From: a bacterium
GTDB taxonomy: Bacteria > Planctomycetota > Phycisphaerae > Phycisphaerales > SM1A02
Direction of reading: 5' to 3'
NCBI GenBank assembly: GCA_029977865.1
Contig: JAPOKA010000009.1
Span: 1 to 60,437, forward strand
Length of the DNA stretch: 60,437 nucleotides
The first letter of the stretch is position 1. Each line of letters begins with the position of its first letter. A program made the translations under genes and the position numbers. A model generated the notes under the pieces. It saw nothing but the letters and a program-made list of their open reading frames with translations, was not told the origin of the DNA and did not search any database. Below, piece by piece: positions 54,072 to 60,437 of the stretch.

Positions 54072-56558
54072 TCAGTCGTTCAGCCCGAGCGCTGCGAGAT
54101 GCTCGGGCGCGATGGCCGCTTCGCGACCCGACCAGCCGCGGAACCACTCCCGCCACCAGTCGAAGGAATCGAGATCCTCTGGCGTCATCGGCGGCTCGCC
54201 GGCGAAACTCGCGTAGCGGGCGACGAGAATCGCCTCCGCCTCCTCGTCGAGCTGCAGCGCCTCGAGGGTGTAGAGCAGGGTGTTCTCCGTCCAGACCGTC
54301 ATGGGGTGGGTGGGGCCGAACTTCCGGGCGAAGCGGTCGAGCGCTGCGTGCAGCGGGATCCTCGCCTCCTCGAAGCGCTCCTGGCGACGAAGCCCGGAGC
54401 CGTAGTTGAGCAGCAGGTTGGCGACCATGGGGTGGTCGGGGCCGTAGGTCTGTTCGAAGTCGTCGAGCCAGACCTCGATGAGCGGGACATTGCTCGCGTC
54501 GGAGTACGCGACGGTGAGATAGAGCACCGCCTGCAGGGTGTCGGGATGTCCGCGGCCGTTGATGCGCGAGGAACGGGCCACGGTGTCCTCGAGCACCGCG
54601 ATCGACTCCTGGCGATGTCCCGACTGCTCGAGCACCCGACCGTGCTGGCCGAGGACCTTCAAGGTCAACGGATCGTCATCGCCGAAGCGGCTGCGGGCGA
54701 GGGCGGCGACACGGCGCGAGAACTCGACCGGCTCACCGCGGCCTTCCGTGATCGACAGTCGATCACCATCGAAGGCGGCGGCAATCTTGCCGAACTTCGC
54801 CAGCATCAGCATGGCGCGGCGGTCGAGGATGGCATCCGGATCCTGCGGCCACCCCAGGACCTCGAGGCAGCGGTTGGCGACCTCGATCGCCTCGTCGTCG
54901 CGGTACTGCGTCATTCGCAGCGTTGCGAGTTCGAACAGGGCATCGATCTCGGACGCGCTCGGCGCCTCGCCGGGCGATCGTCGCGCCGCGAACCCATCGG
55001 CCGCCGCGGTCAGGTGGAACTCGGCCGGCTCGAGGCGAGCCAACCGCAGATAGGCGATGCCCAGCACCAGATGAAGGTTTGCCGCGATCTGGGCGTCGAG
55101 CGGATCGCCGTCGAGCTCGCTGCCGGCGGCGAGCGACTCGGCGGCATCCTCGAGCATCAACTCGAGCAGCACGGTGTCCTTGCCCTTGGCCTGCTCCGGA
55201 TCGAGCCCCGCGAAGATTCCGCCGAGGAAGCCCGCGAAGGCCTCGGCGCGAGTCGCGGCCTGTCGCCGCGCCTCGGACTGCCGCATCGACTGGAAGGCGA
55301 AGGTGAGGGTCGAGACGAGCCCCACGGCGAGGGCGAGGGCGACGGCGAGCGCCACCGCAACCGCGGTGCGGTGGCGGCGAATCGCTCCGCGGAGCGAATC
55401 TCGCCAGGAGTGCTGCCGTGCCAGCACCGCATCGCCCTCGAGATGGCGATCGAGGTCGGCGAGCAGGGCGTCCGCGTTCACGTAGCGATCCGCCTGGTCC
55501 TTCGCCATCGCCTTCATGCAGATGGCATCGAGGTTGCCTCGCAGCGCCGCGACGAGTTCGTCGGCGCCCTCGAGCCCGCGCCGGCGCCACGGGGTCGACT
55601 CGCCACCTTCGAGGCGGATGCCGTCGAGGCCGACCCGCCGACTTGGCGACACCGCCACGGTCGAGCGGATGGTGCTTCCGATCCGGCTGGTGCCGCCGCG
55701 GCGCAGGGTCTCGCGATCGATGGGGAGATGGCTGCAGAGCAGTTCGTAGAGGATGACGCCGAGGGCGAAGACGTCGCTTCGAACATCCGCGGCCTCGGGA
55801 AGTCCATCGGCCTGCTCCGGGCTCATGTACTCGGGCGTGCCAACCACCGTTCCGTCCTCGGTGGCGAAGGTGTGCTCGGAGAGCGGCTCGTCGAGGCTCT
55901 TGGCGATCCCGAAGTCGATGACCGTCGCGCGGGGACCGCGCTCGCCGGCGGCGACGATCAGATTGGACGGCTTGAGGTCGCGATGCAGGACGCCGCGGCG
56001 ATGGGCGTGCGCCACCGCGTCGACCACCTCGCGAAAGAGCCGCACCCGCTCGCGAACGTCCGACCGCTCGCGATCGCAGTGGCGGAGAATGGTCTCACCG
56101 AGCACGAGCGGCATGGCGAAGAACGGACGCCCTTCGTCGGTGACGCCCGACTCGAAGATCCCCGCGATGCCGGGATGGTCGAGCCGGGCGAGGGCCTGCT
56201 GCTCGCCCTCGAAGCGACGCAGGATGCGGCTGCTGTCGAGGCCGCTGCGAAGCACCTTGACCGCGACCACTCGCTTCGGCGGACGGGTGGATCGGGCGAG
56301 GTAGACCTGTCCGTATCCGCCTTCGCCGAGAAGGCCGCCGAGGCGATATCGAGCGCGGACCCCGGGCAGGCGGCTCGCATCGCTCGCGGTGGTCCCGCCG
56401 AGGCCGCGACCAAGCACTTCGCGGACGAAGCCTCGCGTTCCCTCGTCGAGTTCGGAGGTGTCGAGCAGCGCCAGTCGCTGCTCGGGCTGCGCCGCGTGCA
56501 GCCGCTCGAGCACCGTCCACGCATGCTGCGGATCGATTGGGGTAGGCCTCGCGACCAC
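54072..56558 (-). CDS. Ser/Thr protein kinase with transmembrane helix and TPR region (copy 2)
   Basis: An 828-residue paralogue of the kinase at 44262-46793. It starts at the GTG giving VVARPTPIDPQHAWTVLERL, which lines up with the other copy's N-terminus. GEGGYGQVY, K101, HRDLKPSN with D194, and DFG D215 are intact, as is GTPEYMSPEQADG. The membrane helix is at about 393-415 (TAVAVALAVALALAVGLVSTLTF). The TPR-like part follows to the end (HPMVANLLLNYGSGLRRQ, HPMTVWTENTLLYTLEAL). It is probably a sensor kinase with an extracytoplasmic TPR scaffold. The ligand and targets are unknown. It is convergent with cls, with an 11-base gap. Confidence 0.92.
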   Translation of the reverse strand: MVARPTPIDPQHAWTVLERLHAAQPEQRLALLDTSELDEGTRGFVREVLGRGLGGTTASDASRLPGVRARYRLGGLLGEGGYGQVYLARSTRPPKRVVAVKVLRSGLDSSRILRRFEGEQQALARLDHPGIAGIFESGVTDEGRPFFAMPLVLGETILRHCDRERSDVRERVRLFREVVDAVAHAHRRGVLHRDLKPSNLIVAAGERGPRATVIDFGIAKSLDEPLSEHTFATEDGTVVGTPEYMSPEQADGLPEAADVRSDVFALGVILYELLCSHLPIDRETLRRGGTSRIGSTIRSTVAVSPSRRVGLDGIRLEGGESTPWRRRGLEGADELVAALRGNLDAICMKAMAKDQADRYVNADALLADLDRHLEGDAVLARQHSWRDSLRGAIRRHRTAVAVALAVALALAVGLVSTLTFAFQSMRQSEARRQAATRAEAFAGFLGGIFAGLDPEQAKGKDTVLLELMLEDAAESLAAGSELDGDPLDAQIAANLHLVLGIAYLRLARLEPAEFHLTAAADGFAARRSPGEAPSASEIDALFELATLRMTQYRDDEAIEVANRCLEVLGWPQDPDAILDRRAMLMLAKFGKIAAAFDGDRLSITEGRGEPVEFSRRVAALARSRFGDDDPLTLKVLGQHGRVLEQSGHRQESIAVLEDTVARSSRINGRGHPDTLQAVLYLTVAYSDASNVPLIEVWLDDFEQTYGPDHPMVANLLLNYGSGLRRQERFEEARIPLHAALDRFARKFGPTHPMTVWTENTLLYTLEALQLDEEAEAILVARYASFAGEPPMTPEDLDSFDWWREWFRGWSGREAAIAPEHLAALGLND

Positions 56559-56745
56559 GATGATCGAACCTCGGAATGCCCGCCGGAGGCGACGACCTCG
56601 ACCCCGGTCGATGCATGATGAACCATGAACCGGCACGAGGCAACCATCGAGGCGGGACTCCGCGACGATGCCGGCGGGTTGGGGACGTTCGGCCGCGCCG
56701 GGCCGCCCGGAACGCCACCCCCGCGGCGGCATTCTCCGTGCGGAA

Positions 56746-59475
56746 CTAGCGCTGCTCGATCGCCTCGCCCATCGACCCATCGCCGCGGAAGCTGAAGGAG
56801 CGGTCGTCGCGGGTCTGCCGGAAGCCGTCGGGACCCGCCGATCCGATCACCACGAACACCGCGGCCTCCGGCTCGTCGAGCAGCCGTGGAGCCTCGCCGA
56901 ACTCGAACTCGAAGGGGTTGCCCGCCGCATCGAGGAGCAGGTCCGAGTCGATCGCGGCAAGCAACCGGTCGCGCATCGAGGCCGGAGTCGCCGCCTCTCC
57001 CGCCGCCGCGGCTCGCCAGGCCTCGATCAGGGCCGCCGCGACGGCGCGGGCCCGCTGCTCGGTGACGCCCACGTAGTCCTCTTCGCGAGCGCGGCGCATG
57101 GGATTGCCGCCACCACGGCCCTCGGGCCGCACCGCGAAGGTCGCGCCGACGATGGCGGAGGGATAGGCGTTGTTGGTGCGGTCTGCGTCGGCGATCTCCG
57201 CGAAGGGATCGAGCCGAAACGCGACCGGCTGCTTGGCGGTCACGAAGAGCTTCGAGACCGCTTCGTGGTCCTGCTTCCAGATCTCCGCGGGCAGTCGCAC
57301 CAGTTCCTCGGTGCCGTCCGCGTAGGTGATCAGCACCGGCAGCGGCATCACCACGCCGCCGTGGTTGCGGAACCGGACCACCGTGAAGAACTCCGGCGCC
57401 GACCAGAGGGCGCGGTCTTCTTCCGGCATCGCGTCGAGCCAGCGGCGGTACGCGCGGCGGTCCTCCTCGGTCACATCGAGCTCGTCGAAGCGGTCGTAGA
57501 AGTCCTCGAGTTCCGGGAAGCGATCGGTGCGACGGGTGCTTCCCGCATCGCGCTGCACGCTCATGGTCGGCGCCGCCGCATCGCGATCGGCCTTGCGGAA
57601 GGGCTTGTCGAGGTCGGGATTCTCGGTGTCGAGCCGGAAGGCGGTGACCTTCTCGATGCCCACGTCGACATGCTCGGTCGAGTAGAACCAGCCCCGCCAG
57701 AACCAGTCGAGGTCGACGCCGCCTGCGTCCTCGAGGGTGCGGAAGAGGTCGGCCGGCATCGGCCGCTTGAAGGCCCAGCGCCGGCAGTACTCCCTGAACG
57801 CGAAGTCGAAGAGCTCGCGCCCCATCACCGTCTCGCGCAGGATGTTGAGGGCGGTGGCGGGCTTCGCGTAGGCGTTGTTGCCGAACTGGATGAGGCTCTC
57901 GGAGTTGGTCATGATCGGACGCTGGTCTTCGCTGATCATGTAGTCCACGATCGCCTGCGGTTCGCCGCGGCCGCGGGTCCAGCGCTCGTCCCAGCGCCGC
58001 TCGGTGAGTCGCTGCACGAAGGTGTTGACGCCCTCGTCCATCCACGTCCACTGCCGCTCGTCGCTGTTGATGATCATCGGGAACCAGAAGTGCCCGACCT
58101 CGTGGATAATCACCTTCACGAGACCCTTCTGGGTGCCTTCGCTCCAGGTCCCGTCCTTCTCCGGCCGTGGCCCGTTGAAGGTGATCATCGGGTACTCCAT
58201 GCCGCCGACCGGCCCGTTGACGGAGATGGCGGTGGGGTAGGGGTAGGGATAGGCGATGTCGCTGTAGCTCTCGATGGCGTGGGCGACCGCCTGGGTCGAG
58301 TACTTCGACCACAGCGGTTCGGCCGCGCTGGGCCAGAAGCTCATGCACATCGTCGATCGCGCGCCGGAATCCGGTTCGTCGCGGCCCGGCACCGCCACCC
58401 CGAAGGCGTCCCAGATGAACTTCGGGCTCGCCGCCCACGCGAAGTCGCGGACGTTTTCGGCCTCGAAGCGCCAGGTGCGGCGGCCGCGGGTGCCGGCCTC
58501 CCGGAGATCGCGGTCGCGGGTCTCGTTGGCGAGGGCCTCCGCGGGCGAGACCACGTACATCGGTCGATCGGCCTTGCGGGCCTCCGCGAGGCGCTCGCGC
58601 TGCGTGGCGGTGAGCACCTCGTCGGCATTCTGCAGTTCGCCGGTGGCTCCGACGACATAGGTTTCCGGCACGTCGATCTCGACCTCGTAGTCGCCGAACT
58701 CGAGGGTGAACTCGCCGCGGCCGAGGAACTGCTTGTGCTGCCAGCCGGTGACATCGGTGTAGGCGCACATCCGCGGGAACCACTTCGAAACCAGGTAGAG
58801 CGCGTTCTCCTCCTCGGGGAACCACTCGAAGAGGCTGCGCCCGCGGCCCTGACGCTTCTCGCGCATCGGATAGTTCCAACGGATCGAGAAGTCGAGGCTC
58901 GCACCCGGCTCGAGGGCGCGCGGCAGGTCGACCCGCATCATGGTGCCGACAACGGTGTGCGGGAGCGGATCGCCGACCGCATCCTCGACCGCGTCGATGG
59001 TCACTCCGCCGGTCCAGTGCCGATTGGCCTCGAGTTCGCGGAGAAAACCGACCCACTGTGTCTCCGTGAGATCGGGTCCCGAATCGGAAAGCAGCGCCTG
59101 GGAGTCCTTCGCGTAGCGATTGGGCTCGAGCTGCAGCCAGAGATAGGTGAGCGGGTCCGGACTCTCGTTGAAGTAGGTGATTCGCTCCGAACCTTCGATG
59201 CGGTGGGTCTCGTCGTCGAGCCGGACCGTGATGCGGTAGTTTGCGCGGTTCTGCCAATATCCGGGACCGGGCGCGCCGGAGGCGGTCCGGAAGGCGTTGG
59301 GGGTCGGGAGGATCTCCTCCAGCTGCCTGAACTTGTCCGGCTGCGAGAGCTTCTCGATCGCGATCCAGGGATCCTCGTGCAGCTCGTGATCGTCGGCCAG
59401 CGGGGGATGGGCGACCACGATGGCAGCGAGAAGCAGCGGAGTTCCGAACGCAATCATGGCAGGAATGCGGCTCAT
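56746..59475 (-). CDS. Secreted M1-family (gluzincin) metallopeptidase
   Basis: A 909-residue exported aminopeptidase-type protein. The signal peptide is at about 1-22 (IPAMIAFGTPLLLAAIVVA). The N-terminal beta domain is followed by the catalytic domain, with GGMEYPM in place of the classic GAMEN, and the zinc site HEVGHFWFP at about 455-463, with the third ligand E in WMDEGVNTF, 18 residues after the second His. The part after about 600 is long and includes a beta region (RFRNHGGVVMPLPVLITYADG) as in other large M1 proteins, and a final segment of unknown role. The ATG at 59475 is preferred over a GTG seven codons earlier. Confidence 0.9.
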   Translation of the reverse strand: MSRIPAMIAFGTPLLLAAIVVAHPPLADDHELHEDPWIAIEKLSQPDKFRQLEEILPTPNAFRTASGAPGPGYWQNRANYRITVRLDDETHRIEGSERITYFNESPDPLTYLWLQLEPNRYAKDSQALLSDSGPDLTETQWVGFLRELEANRHWTGGVTIDAVEDAVGDPLPHTVVGTMMRVDLPRALEPGASLDFSIRWNYPMREKRQGRGRSLFEWFPEEENALYLVSKWFPRMCAYTDVTGWQHKQFLGRGEFTLEFGDYEVEIDVPETYVVGATGELQNADEVLTATQRERLAEARKADRPMYVVSPAEALANETRDRDLREAGTRGRRTWRFEAENVRDFAWAASPKFIWDAFGVAVPGRDEPDSGARSTMCMSFWPSAAEPLWSKYSTQAVAHAIESYSDIAYPYPYPTAISVNGPVGGMEYPMITFNGPRPEKDGTWSEGTQKGLVKVIIHEVGHFWFPMIINSDERQWTWMDEGVNTFVQRLTERRWDERWTRGRGEPQAIVDYMISEDQRPIMTNSESLIQFGNNAYAKPATALNILRETVMGRELFDFAFREYCRRWAFKRPMPADLFRTLEDAGGVDLDWFWRGWFYSTEHVDVGIEKVTAFRLDTENPDLDKPFRKADRDAAAPTMSVQRDAGSTRRTDRFPELEDFYDRFDELDVTEEDRRAYRRWLDAMPEEDRALWSAPEFFTVVRFRNHGGVVMPLPVLITYADGTEELVRLPAEIWKQDHEAVSKLFVTAKQPVAFRLDPFAEIADADRTNNAYPSAIVGATFAVRPEGRGGGNPMRRAREEDYVGVTEQRARAVAAALIEAWRAAAAGEAATPASMRDRLLAAIDSDLLLDAAGNPFEFEFGEAPRLLDEPEAAVFVVIGSAGPDGFRQTRDDRSFSFRGDGSMGEAIEQR

Positions 59476-59766
59476 GGCCCGAGCATACCGGTCCACCCGT
59501 CCTGCGGATGCCTCGGCGACTCGTCCGAGCGGGCCGAATCTCCCGCAGCCGCGCCGCCGAGATCGCTTGGATGGCCGAACCGGAGGTCCTCGCTGGTGGC
59601 GATGGTCCGCCAGCGTTGAAGCCTCGGCGAGGTCGCTTCGCTCGACGCCCAGGCTGGCTGCGCCAGTTTCATCGGCCCGTGTCAGAGCGGAGGAGGAATT
59701 GCCCCCTCCCGCTGGACTCCGACGGGTAAGTGGGTCTCAGCCATCGATCGGCCCGGTCATCCGCCC

Positions 59767-59878
59767 AGCTGCGCGACTGCCCGACTGCTCAACCGCCCAA
59801 CTGCGTGACTGCGCAATCGCGCGACTGCCCGACTGCTCAATCGCCCAACTGCGCGACTGCGCAACTGCGCAATCGCGC
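59767..59878. repeat. Octanucleotide tandem array with 48-bp higher-order period
   Basis: Fourteen units of 8 bases, mostly variants of RACTGCSC and AATCGCSC (for example GACTGCCC, GACTGCTC, AACTGCGC), run head to tail. Units 2-7 recur as units 8-13, giving a 48-bp period. The array lies in the 590-base gene-free stretch 59476-60065; the rest of that stretch shows nothing recognisable. Confidence 0.85.
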
Positions 59879-60065
59879 AACTTCGGAGCCGCGCTCGCGG
59901 TGGTCTCGACTTGACACGCTTGACGCCTCGGAACGGTCTGTCGTGTGCTCGCGCCACGATGAAGACGCGTCCGGGGTGCCGTGCGGCACTCCGGACGCGA
60001 GAGGAACGATCGCTCGATTCAGGACGACGTGGAGAGGTCGAGCCTCGGCCCGCCTCGCCTCGGCC

Positions 60066-60437
60066 TCACTCGCAGCTTCCCCAGGCCTCGAGCAGAATGG
60101 CGATGTCGCCCGCGTCGACGATGCCGCTGCCGTCGAGATCGAGGACACACGCCGCTTCGGGGGAGGTCGGCTCAACGCACTGGTAGGTGTAAAACGCGAG
60201 CATCAGCGCGAGGTCGTCACCGCCGATGATGCCGTCGAGGTTGAAGTCGCCCGGGCACTGGCCGAGCGAGCCGACGCTGACTCCGCTGTCGGTGGCGACA
60301 CAGACCAGTCCGTCACCGACACTGACGGCGATGCAGTTGTTGCTGCCAAGTCCGTCGGCGGTGGTGAACGTCCGGGTTGCAGTCCCGCAGCTGGAATAGG
60401 TGACGCCCGTCGGGTTGAACACCAGGCCACCCGCAAG
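60066..60437 (-). CDS. Secreted protein with C-terminal dockerin-like repeats, partial
   Basis: Only the last 123 codons are present; the frame is open to the right edge, so the start is outside. The visible part begins with beta-propeller-like strands (NCIAVSVGDGLVCVATDSGVSVGS), then CPGDFNLDGIIGGDDLALML and DLDGSGIVDAGDIAILLEAWG, two EF-hand-like loops of the same kind as in the proteins at 16031, 18113 and 22158. It is the fourth protein in the window with this ending. The function of the missing part is unknown. Confidence 0.75.
   Translation of the reverse strand, partial: LAGGLVFNPTGVTYSSCGTATRTFTTADGLGSNNCIAVSVGDGLVCVATDSGVSVGSLGQCPGDFNLDGIIGGDDLALMLAFYTYQCVEPTSPEAACVLDLDGSGIVDAGDIAILLEAWGSCE

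Noticed and set aside
56668-59619. A 983-codon plus-strand frame across the M1 peptidase
   Set aside because: Shadow of the real minus-strand gene; composition is that of an antisense translation and no motif is present.
59767-59878. Possible CRISPR array
   Set aside because: The units are 8 bases and contiguous with no spacers; it is a simple tandem repeat.

Overview
The window is about 60 kb of very GC-rich DNA, coding almost throughout on both strands. It looks like chromosome of a planctomycete of the Phycisphaerae type; this is an inference from gene content. The clues are four secreted proteins with dockerin-like loops (D-x-N/D-x-D-G ... DL ... LL..WG), Cys-rich GACC modules, a C-terminal Arg-rich sorting tail, a sulfatase, two Hanks-type kinases with TPR repeats, a Kdo synthase (so an LPS outer membrane), and ClpC with McsA/McsB. 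No rRNA, tRNA, CRISPR array, prophage or insertion sequence was seen.

Region by region. 1-3240: a Mn/Zn ABC importer operon (permease cut by the left edge, ATPase, binding lipoprotein) with a DtxR-family regulator upstream and a perfect 16-bp palindrome between them. 3429-14978: a small membrane protein, then what looks like a complete reductive pyrimidine degradation set: PreT/PreA, beta-ureidopropionase, dihydropyrimidinase, an acylating (methyl)malonate-semialdehyde dehydrogenase, a caspase-fold C25-like protein, a beta-alanine-type aminotransferase, and a convergent NCS1 nucleobase transporter. Together these would import uracil or thymine and convert it to acetyl-CoA or propionyl-CoA. 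15037-15971: two overlapping fluoride channel genes. 16031-24083: large secreted proteins (Cys-rich/dockerin, sulfatase/dockerin/LamG-like, RCC1 propeller/dockerin) around a coupled DUF454 and 4Fe-4S fragment pair. 24184-27539: nitroreductase, MFS exporter and MBL-fold hydrolase.

27722-30846 is a translationally overlapping glycan cluster (GT2, O-antigen ligase/polymerase type, DUF6492 type). 31103-33581 is an overlapping kdsA-mcsA-mcsB operon, which joins Kdo synthesis to a protein-arginine kinase pair; clpC, the usual partner protease ATPase, lies at 36759-39332. Between them are a DUF1444 protein, an orphan TrpG/PabA-type amidotransferase and a zinc-less gluzincin-like secreted protein. 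39613-44054: a small lipoprotein, nadB, a TolB-like propeller and an RluA-type pseudouridine synthase.

44262-56558 is bracketed by two paralogous Ser/Thr kinases carrying TPRs. Inside are a lipoprotein, a deleted remnant of the cardiolipin synthase gene whose intact copy lies about 4.6 kb away, a surface protein with a sorting tail, a 919-residue fusion of an alkaline-phosphatase-superfamily domain, TPRs and a sulfotransferase, a frameshifted Phd-like antitoxin, and the intact cardiolipin synthase. A 92-bp repeat carrying a terminator-like hairpin occurs at 44139 and 49088. 56746-59475 is an M1-type metallopeptidase. It is followed by an octanucleotide tandem array and the C-terminus of another dockerin-like secreted protein cut by the right edge.

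The items most worth a second look are the phosphatase-TPR-sulfotransferase fusion, the kdsA-mcsA-mcsB operon with paired palindromes upstream, the C25-like protein inside the pyrimidine operon, the cardiolipin synthase remnant, and the shared Cys-rich and dockerin-like modules.
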